Shown here: piece by piece, positions 43,083 to 53,753 of the stretch
Layout: each line of letters begins with the position of its first letter
Numbering within the stretch: the first letter of the stretch is position 1
Assembly: GCA_008828725.1 (NCBI GenBank)
Contig: MEHQ01002792.1
Location: forward strand, 248,001-312,000
DNA length: 64,000 nucleotides
Origin: Saccharina japonica
Taxonomy: Eukaryota; Sar; Phaeophyceae; Laminariales; Laminariaceae
Direction of reading: 5' to 3'
Translations under genes and position numbers: made by a program
The notes under the pieces: generated by a model
Told to the model about the DNA's origin: nothing
What the model saw: the letters and a program-made list of their open reading frames with translations, nothing else
Database searches by the model: none

Positions 43083-45536
43083 TCAGTGCGGTAGGTGTTG
43101 GAGTTGGCGCCGAGGTAGCCGCAGCGGCCTCGCTGCGTGGTTGTTGTCCCGGGGAGTGGTGGCTACCGCCGCCTGCCCCTGGTGGTGGTTGTTGCCGCCG
43201 CCGTACGAGCGACCGTGGTTGTGGCGCCCGTTGTTTGAACGACCGTTGTTGCCGCGGTGATGGCCGGAGTTGTTGTTGGAACGGTGGATGTTGCAGTTGT
43301 TGTGGCGGTTGTGGCGGTTGGAGTTGCGGTCGGCGTTCCTCTCGTATTGTCCCCGGCGGTAGGAGCGCATTCTTTGTTGCCACTGCCTACAGGCGTGGCC
43401 ACCGTCGTTCAATTGTCCGAGTGCCGGGTTGATGATGCCGGACGTATTGATGAAAGGCTTGTCGCATGTCTTCATGCTGTGATCCGTACCGCTACAGTTC
43501 AAGCAGCGTCCACCGTAGTCGCGAAGGGCTTGTGCGCGGGCCGATCTGGTAAGCATTGGGGTCAGCAGAGGTGGGTCGGGGGTGCTAAAAGTAGTTGTCA
43601 CCATGTAGACCTCTTCGAAGTTGCGGAGCGGCCAGTCCGATTCGTCGGTGCTAAACGGGTCGGCGTCGTTGTCGACGACGTTCATGATGATGGAGTTATG
43701 CTGATAACCGTGGCGGTGGGTCCCGTGTCCGCGCGGGTGTGCCTGGTGGGTTGAGGCTGTCGGCGAAGAGGTGTAGGTGGTGTGACCACCAGAGGAAACG
43801 GCGTGGAATCGTGATCCATTGACCGCCGGGGTCTTGTTGGTGGCGAGCACCTCAAACGCCGCCCACATCTCCTTGACCGTGCGGAACGGGTTGGGAGTGG
43901 TCATTAGACGACCGGGGTACGAGGTCGGCATAAGTGAAGGGTATTGACGGCTCACCACGCCGCGTGCCACCTCGATCACCGTAGCATCGCTCGGTTTGAA
44001 GGTCCTCTCGGTTCCTTGTACGATGGTTACGCGCTGTTTGAAGGCGCGGAGGAATCGAGCGAACTCGGTGTTTTCGGGAACGCCGAACGTGTGGAGCTGT
44101 TCGAAAGCACGCCCCTGGTCGCCGTCGTTGAAGTGGGCTGTCAGCAAGCTCAGGAGCTTCCTATAGGCCGAAGGACCAGCGCTGTTGATGGTGAGCTCCC
44201 GGCGCACTGGTTCGAAACACTCGTCGATGAGTCGGGGCAAAGGGGCTGACGCCACCTGAGGGGGGGACAAAGACTTGCAGCAAATATTTTGGAGGGGGCC
44301 GTCCCATCCCACGACCCAAGGGGGCCTGTCGAAGGCCTGCTTCTCAGAGTCGTCGCTCATGACGAGGATGTCCTCGAGGGGCAGTTTAGAGCTCGCGAAA
44401 AATTGGTCGAGGCTGACGGCGACGTCGACGTTCGCCGGGAACGGGAACCGTGGAAGCGGGTCGACCTTGCGCAAGTCGATCATGGCGTAGGCGCGCCGAC
44501 CCGAACGGCGTTCTGCTTCCGTCATGGGCTCCGTGGCGATGGCCGGTCCAGTCGCAGGTGTAGGCGTGCCCGCGGTGGGCGCGGTTGTAGGCGCCGGCAG
44601 GGACGTAGTCACTGGTGTAGGTGAAGGCGCTGGTCCGGGTGTGTGGAAGGCTGGTGTAGGAGACGTTGCAGGGGGGGGTTGTGCAGAGGCGTTGGGTAGG
44701 TTGGCCGGGGTGGTCCACGTATGTCCCCGTCCGGCGTTGGCGTGGAAGTGGCGGAGGGAAAGGAGGAGGGTGTTGGCTGCCTGGACGAACTCTGCGGAGA
44801 CGCCTCCTGCGGTGGCGCGGAACAGGGCGATTGATACCGTCGGGTCGGAACCCGGGGGGAACATGCCCCACATGTGGAGTGCCGCCGAGGATACCTCGGC
44901 AAACGCGGGCCCACGTGTGTGCTGTATCGTGTCCAGCGGGACGCTGATGAACTCCCAGTCGATTTGCTTCGAACGTAATGGTCGAGGGGGGTAGGGGCTC
45001 GTAGGGCATGTTGGAGCCGGAGCTGGAATGGTCATGGTCGACCCAGGCGACGCTGCAGGTGTGCGAGCGAGTGCTCCTTGCACCGGCTGGGATGGAGAGT
45101 TCGCCTGCGCCGTTGCAGGCATGGGCGCAGCCAGCTGCACCGTTTGTTTCATGGGTGCTGCTGGTTGTGCCGTCGTGCTCATGGGTGCATGTATGGTCGG
45201 GGCCAGCGAGCTCAGAAGAGCGTCGCTCTCCTCCAGTTGGCGGAGAAGGGACTGCCGTGCGGCCATCGCCGCTTGGTGGGCGGTGAGGGTACCGCCCGAG
45301 GTCGTGGTTCCCGGTACGCTCGACTGGGTGGAAGTTTCCGCCGAGGGTCCCTCGGTTTTCACCTTGGCCTCCTCGGTGGCTTCATTCTGGACGGGCTGTT
45401 CCGCTGTGGAGGTGATCGTGAGATCGCCCAAAGGGGCGTCGACATTGGGGTTTTGGCCCTCAGATTCGAGGAGGGACCTCGCAGCGTATCTCGTTTCGCG
45501 GGTCGTGGGGGAGCCGGGGGTAAGCGTGCCAGACAT
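43083..45536 (-). CDS. gag: Gag-like protein with CCHC zinc knuckle, element 1
   Basis: 817 codons from an ATG at 45536. Residues 1-190 are Ala/Pro/Thr-rich. Two capsid-like globular stretches follow, at about 190-275 and 345-590 (for example EFARFLRAFKQRV). A zinc knuckle with C678, C681, H686 and C691 (spacing CX2CX4HX4C) comes next, then an Asn/His/Arg-rich basic tail. Gag assembles the particle and packages element RNA. Relative to this frame the NADAR frame is +1. A short block between them (LTVHTPG ... APPANMRIGQ), conserved in element 2, lies in the -1 frame. The Gag-to-NADAR connection is therefore either programmed or broken. Confidence 0.88.
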   Translation of the reverse strand: MSGTLTPGSPTTRETRYAARSLLESEGQNPNVDAPLGDLTITSTAEQPVQNEATEEAKVKTEGPSAETSTQSSVPGTTTSGGTLTAHQAAMAARQSLLRQLEESDALLSSLAPTIHAPMSTTAQPAAPMKQTVQLAAPMPATAQANSPSQPVQGALARTPAASPGSTMTIPAPAPTCPTSPYPPRPLRSKQIDWEFISVPLDTIQHTRGPAFAEVSSAALHMWGMFPPGSDPTVSIALFRATAGGVSAEFVQAANTLLLSLRHFHANAGRGHTWTTPANLPNASAQPPPATSPTPAFHTPGPAPSPTPVTTSLPAPTTAPTAGTPTPATGPAIATEPMTEAERRSGRRAYAMIDLRKVDPLPRFPFPANVDVAVSLDQFFASSKLPLEDILVMSDDSEKQAFDRPPWVVGWDGPLQNICCKSLSPPQVASAPLPRLIDECFEPVRRELTINSAGPSAYRKLLSLLTAHFNDGDQGRAFEQLHTFGVPENTEFARFLRAFKQRVTIVQGTERTFKPSDATVIEVARGVVSRQYPSLMPTSYPGRLMTTPNPFRTVKEMWAAFEVLATNKTPAVNGSRFHAVSSGGHTTYTSSPTASTHQAHPRGHGTHRHGYQHNSIIMNVVDNDADPFSTDESDWPLRNFEEVYMVTTTFSTPDPPLLTPMLTRSARAQALRDYGGRCLNCSGTDHSMKTCDKPFINTSGIINPALGQLNDGGHACRQWQQRMRSYRRGQYERNADRNSNRHNRHNNCNIHRSNNNSGHHRGNNGRSNNGRHNHGRSYGGGNNHHQGQAAVATTPRDNNHAARPLRLPRRQLQHLPH

Positions 45537-48251
45537 GTTCGGGAGGGAGATTTGGTCGGTCGAGTAGGTGTTGGGGTTCAGGGGGGATCAACGCTTGCAC
45601 GAGAGCAGAGGTGGGTTGTGTCGAAGCCGGGTGGTTGCTGAAGTCTCCACTTGGGTTGTCCAGGGAAGAGGATTAGCAGATCCAGGCGTGGAACTGGGAA
45701 GAGTGGTTATAACCACTATCAAACCGAACACCACGAAGAAAACAAAACACGAACAAGACCGAGAAAAACAAAAACAAAAACAAGAAAAACAGAAATGCGT
45801 AAAATATGAGGACGTACGGGAGGGGAAAGATGATGTGCCACACGTTTAGTGCCTTATCAACTCAAATGTCACGGAGTACGGGGGATTCAAATGTACGGTA
45901 AGATTCCGCACTGTAAATCGAGGGTAGTCGAGTCTACGTCACTGAGGTTATGATTTTATAAAAATACGCAATTGGGGATTCATTTAGAATATCCCCAAAA
46001 TTCTCAAGTATGATATCAGGTCGTGACAGATATTGGGCATAGGCAGTGCAAGGCCGGTCGTGCCAGTTCAATTGGAAGTACTGGAAACACGGCAGTTTGG
46101 CAAGCTTTAAAATATATATAGTTTTGAAAAAAATTGCAGCATGCCGGCACTTCTGGGTAGTTTGGGTAACCCCAGAAATATATGTGTGAAAACGTGTGGC
46201 AATAATTGAAAAAGAAAACTTCTCCTGTTACGTCAAGAAAGTGGATGTGTATCGAGTGCGAGCGACTACGCACGAAAAACTCGAGTACATTGCTGCGGTC
46301 ATATTGCTATTTTGGTCAGCAATACATTTCTGGATTAGTTTGTGGTTAGCTGGTCAAGCTGGGGGTCGTGAGCCCTTTTGAATTTGCGTTGCAATTATCC
46401 GATTAGTATGAATAAAAGCAGTACTGCTCTTTCATATAAGGTATTTTGTGTAGGCAGTATTTACCCGATGAATTCGAAGAGCAGAGGGCAAGAGAAGGGG
46501 CAAACAGCAACCATTTACGGCAAGGATTGGACAGTACGTATGTGAACAGTGTAGCCTGGCGACACTAATCGAGACAAAAAAAATAGGAATTAAAAAAAAA
46601 ACTAAAAAGGACAGCAGTGGTTTTTGACAGCAGTCGTACGTGTTCATTACTAATGGTTGGACGACGATTGTGACTCCGCTTTAAGAATTCGACTCGAGGT
46701 GAAACAAGAATCTGGAACACGGGTCGATGCGCAGACGCGGGGGGCATAGCGTGATAGCAACGAGAATGTTATTATAACGCTATCAGGCTCTTAAAGCACT
46801 ACGACGTACATATTTTTGCAGCCCAATTGCAATTTAAACCACGTGCCAAGCTCTTCCCTCTGCGGTGGCCACGCACGATGTTTCGGTGTCTGCGTGTGTG
46901 CGCAGTGCCTACTGATAATAATTGCAAAACCTTCTCAGCCTGCGAACCGAAAAAACAAACAATTATCCGGTACGTGCTCTGAGTCGGGCAAAGAAAAACA
47001 CAACAACTGGCAAAATGACAAGGGGCCGCCATCGGCATAGTGGAGCCTTTTCTTGTGGTACCTAACTGGGACATATATACGTACATAACGTTCGTTCGTA
47101 TCATACGTGCATATGTGTCTCTGGTGGGGGTACAAACGGGCTCTGCTATACTGTCGTACTAATGTCGCCCCGCGTGTCGTACGAGAGGTCGAGTATACAA
47201 GTACATATGTATATACGTTTGTATATACTTGTATATATTTTCAAGGTAGGGGGGGGGTGGCAGTGGATTCTGCTGTACCGTACGAGCAGGTCGATTTCCC
47301 GCCGAAAAATAAAAACACTGACTTTGATAGTACGTGCACTGCTGTACTGCTGTACATTATACGTGCATCCGGGTGTACGTGCATATACTTCCGTGTCTTC
47401 GTGTATGCTTGTATTTTTTCAAGGCGAGGGTACATATTAGGCTCTTATGTTATGCTGTACACATTCATAGTATACCCTGTCAGAGCAATGGAAACAAAGA
47501 GAAATCTACGAGGCATTGGGTACACGTACTCAAGCCTGGAGCCTTGAACGCTACGCTAAGGAGCAGCGGGTTATTATTGCACAAAACTCGGTACGCGTCG
47601 GCACTTGTTATATTCTGGAAAAAACAAAAGTCCAGAGAACAACCTGGTGTGGGTACGCTTCAATAATTAAGAACGCGCGAGGGGGACGTGGCAGAGGGCA
47701 TAGAACTTGCAAGCGTGCTAGTCGATCGCATGCATCAAGAGAGCGCGCTCATTACTGAGTCTGGACGGCGACCGTATTTGCTTCATAGATAGCCCAACGA
47801 GAGGAGCAAGTGATACCTGGCACTACTACAGTAGTACTACTACCACCATTCGCGGTGCACGCGCCGGTTTCAATCCACACGTCCACACGTCTTATCATAC
47901 CATAGCTCCTCACAGTGTACGGTATGATATCGTGACTACAAGAGAGACAATAAAATAGCTTATGAACTACGAAATGCTCTACTTCATACCAGGTACTTGG
48001 GGTACAGCGTTGCTCGTAGTGAGACTGTACCCTCTACGCGCGGAGAAGACACTGCCGTGTGGTCATGTGCTACTCTGCTCTACAAAGCTGAAAAGAAACT
48101 AAAGGTACAAATAAAATGACTTCTTCTATTCAACCCTTGTCTGAATGAGAAACAAAACCAGAGGAAGAAAAACAAAAACAAATTCTCACATAAGGAAGAG
48201 AAGTGAAGGCGATCCAAGCTCAGCAGTCCTGCCGTTCGACGTCAGGTGCAA
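45537..48251 (-). other. Leader between 5' LTR-like repeat and gag, with probable insertion
   Basis: This 2.7-kb interval is unusually long for a Ty3/gypsy leader. A-rich stretches near 45725-45795 and 48146-48190 (both containing GAAAAACAAAAACAAA) look alike. The part between them (~2.2 kb, including GTATATAC-rich sequence near 47190-47240) may therefore be a later insertion. No gene is recognised. A perfect 16-bp palindrome, AGTGGTTATAACCACT, lies at 45702-45717. I do not see a convincing tRNA primer-binding site next to the LTR. Confidence 0.45.
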
Positions 48252-48774
48252 TGAGGTGTCCGAGTAGAGACGACGATAGAAGGGAATGGATGACGCTGGA
48301 TCGTTGCTTGAGCTTGGAAGCAAGCTTCTTCTTCGATATGGAAAGACCTCTTGTTATTATTAATCTCTGTAGATGTATACTAGGTGAGAGATAAAAGCCT
48401 GGATGACGACGGCCAGAATGAGAAGTGAACTAAGGAGGGGGAGGGTGCGAGAGCCTCTTCCAGGCTCTCGGGCTCTCTTCTCCTATGGCCCGCAAGTCGG
48501 GTTGTTACAAACCCCCGCTGAATAATGGAATTCCGTTACTCTGCTAGATCTACTTCTCTAAGTCTACTGTCTATATCCGCTTATGGGAATGTCTTCCTAT
48601 AAGAGCGTTATTATATTCTTTCGGGAACTTCTCATACTTCTTATCGGGAGTTCCGACATTAAGGAACGTTCTAATGGTTTAGAACGTTCTTCTAGGCCTG
48701 TCTGGCCTACCAAAGAGAACACGCGAACAATCTTTGCGGTGTCCAATCTATAGCTTTAAGGCACCACATCACAA
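48252..48774 (-). repeat. LTR-like repeat, candidate 5' LTR of element 1
   Basis: It shares with the LTR at 52769-53363 CCGAGTAGAGACGA, TTGCTTGAGCTTG, AGCAAGCTTCTTCTTCGATA and AAAAGCCTGGATGACGA. With 33958-34487 it shares TTCCGACATT and GAACGTTC-rich segments. It ends CACCACATCACA on the plus strand, so it begins TGTGATGTGG on the minus strand. Sequence beyond that end is unlike the other two copies, as expected for flanking host DNA. It is diverged from the 33.9-kb LTR, so pairing them as one element is inference. Confidence 0.6.
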
Positions 48775-49690
48775 GATGCCGGGGGTGTCAACAGCCGACC
48801 GTTCCTGTCAACCAGATGTTATATTATTTGTCGTTTGGGCCACATGCCTTTAATGCGTGTGATCGTGATGCAGAGAAACAGCAATGACGGTTGTTTCCAT
48901 GCCATAATGCTGAAAATACGATACACATACTGTAGTGCAGTATATAGTAGGAGAAACGTTTTGTACATACAAGGGGCTTCGCCGGCGGCCTGGACGGCCG
49001 AGTGGCCGAGAATAAGTCCACCTACGCCCTTTGAGCCATCTGTAGGTACAAAATGGAGCGCAGGCCCAATATCAGGCGGGCCAGGAAGACGTTTCCGGTG
49101 TACATTACGCAGTGTACCTATAAATGGATCGAAGTTCGTAGATATACCTATTTTTGGCTAGTGCCCTTTCTTTTTTGTTTATTGTGCTTTTTGCCGTTGT
49201 GTCAGGGCTTTTTACTGTACCCTGTTGTGCGCGTTCGACCCCATCTTCTTTAGATAGGTCGCGTTCTTTCTCGCAGGGTTAGGGTTTTTTTGTGGGCGTC
49301 TTTTTTGGATAGAGCGCGTTCTTTCTCGCAGTGTTAGTTTTTTTTTGTGGGCGTATTCGCGCACGGTCGGGGGGGGGGGGGGGGGGGGGGGGGGGTATGC
49401 GCGAGTTGCGTGCGCTTTCCCTTACGAGTCGGCGGTGTTGTGATGCAGCGTAGTTTCCTCCTTTTTTTGGCGCGTTTGCTCTATGCACTTGATCGGGGGG
49501 GGCGGTTCGGGGACTCGTGTGCGGTTCTGGCTTTTCTCCTCCCAACGCCCGTGTCTTCACCGTGTTTTCCTGTTTTGTTTCCTCGTGGGGTCCCCCGTCT
49601 TTACCTGGGCACCGACGTCCGGTTGTGCCTCTGCCGTTGATTTGTTGTTTTTGTTATTATTATCTTTGCCATCCGACAATGTGCAGCATG
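48775..49690. repeat. Anonymous stretch with ~60-bp doublet and a G25 run
   Basis: TCGCGTTCTTTCTCGCAGGGTTAGG-like sequence followed by TTTTTTTGTGGGCGT occurs at about 49259-49300 and again at 49316-49356. A run of 25 G follows at 49371-49395. The rest, including GGCCGAGTGGCCGAG near 49000, shows no supported gene. Confidence 0.75.
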
Positions 49691-50039
49691 ATCTCCAGCG
49701 TTGATTACTCATAAAATTCCCGAAAGCAGAAAACTACGGAAACCAAGGAAACCTATGGGTACAGTCTAACACCCTTTTATGTCTGCTTCCCGCCAAGATC
49801 TATCCACAACACTCCATTTGTTGTCCTTGCACTCTCCTTCTTCCCAATATGCACTCTTTACTTTCAACTCTTAAGTCCTAAGCCGCATCCAAGGTTCATC
49901 CCCACGCCATCGGTGTGGGTCTGTCACCCCCCCCCCTGCTCCTCCTCGCTTCCTGGCGGCCCCTGAGCTGAAGTTTGAAGCGTGAAACCCTCCTGGAAAT
50001 GGCGACCTATGTGGTCACCGAGACGATTTGCAACATACA
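49691..50039 (-). other. Probable 3' non-coding end of the LINE fragment
   Basis: It lies directly downstream of the LINE frame on the minus strand. I see no clear poly-A end or target-site duplication, so the right extent is unknown. Confidence 0.35.
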
Positions 50040-51296
50040 TTATTTCCCCACCCCTTTCCTAGACATCGACCCACCGTCCCCCCCCCCCACAACAATAGCA
50101 GCCAGCTGGTCGATAAAAGTGCTGCCCTCTACCCCGAGACGCGCAAAGCTTTCCACCGCTAAAGCGGTAAGTTTGTGACTGCGTTCGTCGAAGGACACAT
50201 GTCCCGGACGAGCGTAGTGTTGGCGCTTGCGCGCCTCGGAGGTAGAGGCAGCTGATCCATCGTGATCAGCACTGCCTCCTCGCAGGTGTACCTGCACTTG
50301 AGGGTCAGCATGGGTGACGTCCAGCAGGATGGACTTCTCCCTGTACTCTCTGTTTGGAGCGTCCCGGAGACCTCCTCTCCTGACTACAATGTCCATCCGC
50401 AGATTTCGGTCTACAGTGAACGGTTCACCAATCTCTACTTGGTGTTGAATTCCCAGACGCTTCAACGTGCGGGACATCGCGTGGACGAGCGGCTGATGTT
50501 GGTTCACTTGCGCACCTGCCCTGGGACAGATGCGTGCGTGGCGGGTGTCCACGTTGACTGCATCGCAGCAGGGGCACCTCACTGCTACGTGCTCCTCGAT
50601 CCCAATGAAACGTCTTCCCATGCCCACGAACTCTGCGGCGGGTATGACACGTAGTGAATCCGTTGGTCTTGCCCGAAGGCATGCCGTGGCTTCTGCCCCC
50701 TGTTATGAACTTTTTTAGCGAGCCTTGGCAAAGGCCTTAGTCTCGGTCCCCCCCAGCGGGTCGTCTGGTCTGGGGGGGCGAGCCGTCTCCGGTAGCCCCT
50801 CCAGCGAAGCAGTGTGGGCAGCGTGCCGGCCCTGATTCACCAGCTTGCCCAGCTTCTGTTGGGTCATCCGTGTGTTGGTGGTTACGGCGTCATGCGCCGC
50901 CAGCATGTCGGTCTGTGGGGCCAGGTCCCCCTCTGCCCCGAGAGCCCATACCAGGCAAGATTCAGGGACGATGCCCGCCATCTCTTTCTTGGTCACCCCC
51001 CATGTGTCGCGGATCTCCCGCAAGCTTGATCCAAGCTGAGCATGGTGCTCGATCCTGGGAGCCCCCTCTTCACTTTGATTCCGAGCGGGCCTGTGAGGTC
51101 TGCCAGAACCTCCGGCAGGATCCCCACCCTGCTCCCAATTGAGGCAGACATTCGACTCGCTTCTGTGGTCATTGTTGGTACCGCTCCATTTTTGTTTTAC
51201 AGGCCCTTTTATTATGTACCTTGCTGGTGCTTTTTGCACACGCACATCGTCTTCCAGCGTGTCTTTCCGGTGGCCTGCTTTTATCATGGGCGGCAT
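50040..51296 (-). pseudogene. 5'-truncated LINE ORF tail: zinc finger and endonuclease-like domain
   Basis: A single minus-strand frame runs from 51296 to 50040, broken by two TAA codons about 12 bp apart (50704-50720). After the stops it reads QGAEATACLRARPTDS, RVIPAAEFVGMGRRF, then a zinc-finger-like CPCCDAVNVDTRHARIC. An RMDIVVRRG ... ILLDVTHADP segment follows, with the PD-(D/E)XK look of the restriction-like endonuclease at the C-terminus of R2/CRE-type LINEs. The part before the stops (LREIRDTWGVTKKEM ... LVNQGRHAAHTASL) fits the linker behind the polymerase. The polymerase itself is missing, as after incomplete target-primed reverse transcription. The endonuclease would nick the insertion target. 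This copy is dead. Confidence 0.7.
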
Positions 51297-51299
51297 TTT

Positions 51300-52768
51300 T
51301 CGTTAATAACCAAAACACAACAACAACAAACGACCTCTCTCTGCTTCTTGCGTTTCGATGGGCTTCCTATCTCGGACGCGTGGTATGCTGCTGTCTATAC
51401 TGTTCACCTTCTTTGTGCCTGCATCCTTTGGCGTGCATTCTACGGCATTATTTATGCCCCCCCCCCGTTTTTTCCTGCCTTGCACCATTTCACACATACA
51501 TGTAGTATGTGGCCATTCGGCTATTCACCAAGGTCGAAAATATTTTGACCTTCCGGAAGGTGTATACTTGAAAAGGTAGTCCCCTGATTTATCTGTGTAC
51601 CCGGAAAGGTCGTAATCATTTCAACCTTCCCGAGGTCAGTGCCTTAGTCAAGGTCGGACCTAGCGTCATGACTACGCTTAGCGGGGTCTGGGCCTTAGCG
51701 TGGTTGGTACCCTGAAGATTGTCAACCTTATCGATGTTGTTGCATTGTTGGCGTTGTTGTAACCGTTACAAGGAATCTAAGCACGACGCCTCTTCGGCAT
51801 TTAACAGCAGATACTCGAGGAAATACTGCTTCATGCATTATTTGTTTTCTCAACGCACGCAAAAATAATTTGACAGACAGCCTTGACGCTTTACAAACTT
51901 CACTCATGATCGTCAACAGACATCTTTGCTCGAGAGTAGTCCGCCTTGTGCCATAGCCTCTCCGGAACTACGTCACTGGGACCGGCGTGCATCTGCCCTG
52001 CACGCGGGCGATTTTTTAATAGCGGCGCATCCGGCAAAAATAATTAAAAAATGTGGTGAGACTGAGTTTTCTCTAGCTCTTAGTATAAGTAATTCCGTTT
52101 CATTTGAGTTTAGTACGGAATCGAAGGTTTCAATGGAAATTATTAGGATGTTTTGTAGCGGACAAACTGGGAATGTTTCTTAAAGTATGAGAGATGCGGT
52201 ACGTTGAGAAATATTATAGGTGTAGGAGCACAGAGTGAGGAGGTATTCCAGAACGGTATCACCGAATAGGTGAGAGGATGGGAGAATCGGTAGAGAAGAC
52301 CCGTACAGCAGTAGACCAATCATCTGAAACAATCGGGGAGATCTACAAGAAAAGTTAGCTGGAAATCGGTGATGTGGTATCTCAAGAGTAATAGTCGAAA
52401 AGTATGGGTAGTGTTGGAATCGGTATGTAGCAAGACTTGTACTGTCCGTTGGCTCGAAGCAGAGGCACGGCACGGCTAGAGCCAGCTGCGTGGATTTAGG
52501 AAGAGTACCTAGGAAGAGTCACATCATAGCAGTTGGGAGGACAGGAGGAGTGCGGTGCAGCCCCCCTACCTGCTCAGTCCGCATCTTCCCCAAGCTCAAC
52601 CAGCAACTGTGGAATAAATAACGACATCAATAAAATGTCCTTGAATTATCTGAGCACACTTGTGAGACACAAGGAAAGAACCTGGTAGGCATCTCGATTC
52701 AGGGATAAGAAACCACTTTCCTCACACTGGTGTCTCGGCAGGACCACCTGTGTTGCACTGCTGTGAAG
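51300..52768. other. Anonymous stretch
   Basis: An AAGGTCG ... TTTTGACCTTCC-type phrase repeats weakly near 51530-51560, 51610-51635 and 51640-51660. No gene is supported. Confidence 0.45.
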
Positions 52769-53363
52769 TGATGACCGAGTAGAGACGATGATAGAGGGGA
52801 ATGGAAGACGGAGGTTCGTTGCTTGAGCTTGAAAGCAAGCTTCTTCTTCGATATGGAAAGACCTCTTGTTATTATTAACCTCTGTAGACTAGGTGAGAGA
52901 CAAAAGCCTGGATGACGAGGGCAGAAAGAGAAGTGACCTGAGTAGGGGGAGGCGAGAGTCTGCCTGAGAGCAGACTCTTTTACTCGATCGGCTTAACGGG
53001 AGATTACAGTACATCCTTGCCAACAACCCGTTAATCGGATAGCTACAGCAGCCACTGGAACTTTCCTATCGTGTTTAGCCATTCTGAAGAAACATCTATT
53101 CTGTCCAACGGATAATAACATATCCTATCCAAGGGGTAATATCGTTCTTGTGTAATTCTAAGCGCTACTCCTACGAGCTATCTTATCAATAGGAATATTC
53201 TAGTGCTTAGAATCTTCCTATGGAGTTATAAATCCTCTGTGCTACTGCCTATCTGATGTACCCAAGGAAACTTCTGTATACGAGAACAATCTTAGCGCCA
53301 CTGGGCTCTTCACCTGTATGATATTCTATCAACCATCTATAGCCGTAGGGACACCACATCACA
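52769..53363 (-). repeat. 3' LTR of Ty3/gypsy element 2
   Basis: It begins at TGATGACCGAG on the plus strand and ends CACCACATCACA. It is closest to the 48.25-kb repeat over its first ~200 bp. Beyond the right end it continues into CCACCCTGAATGGTCGTATATGCAGCCCACACGATGGT, which is also the sequence beyond the LTR of element 1. The partner 5' LTR would lie outside the window. Confidence 0.7.
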
Positions 53364-53413
53364 ATATGCTTAGTCCACCCTGAATGGTCGTATATGCAGC
53401 CCACACGATGGTC

Positions 53414-53753
53414 ATTTTTTTTTTTTTTTCTCCATCCCATTTATTATCTTCGCCCTTCCTTTCTCTCTCCTTCCTAGTCGTAACTCAGATCCGGGGTCAC
53501 AAAGTAGGCTCTTCTCCCTCCTCCCCCACTACGGTTCTTGCCTTGCATTTTTATCGCGAGAAGATTTCAGCACTTTCTTCCCTCGTCGACTTGCGTCGGA
53601 TTCCGCCTACCCACGCCACGAAGGCGCTCTCAGCAATTGGTTCCTTTTTATTTTTTCAAATAAAGACAAAATCTCTCACCACGGTGGGATTCGATCCTGG
53701 GTACCAATGATAGTAGTCTTTGAAGCTGACCACTACTCTACCGGGGCGACCGG
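53414..53753 (-). mobile_element. tRNA-derived SINE (family 1) inserted in element 2
   Basis: This is the inverse of the 3.7-kb SINE with only a handful of differences. It has a T-run (A tail on the minus strand) at 53414-53429 and a tRNA-like head ending at 53753. It interrupts the junction sequence CACACGATGGT, which is continuous in element 1. The insertion is therefore younger than the split of the two elements. Confidence 0.88.

Noticed and set aside
43031..45641. Plus-strand Cys- and Gly-rich frames opposite gag
   Set aside because: Antisense of the Gag coding frame. The CCHC knuckle and Asn-rich tail are on the minus strand.
48990..49060. Possible tRNA-Ser/Leu (GGCCGAGTGGCCGAG)
   Set aside because: No B box or acceptor pairing downstream.
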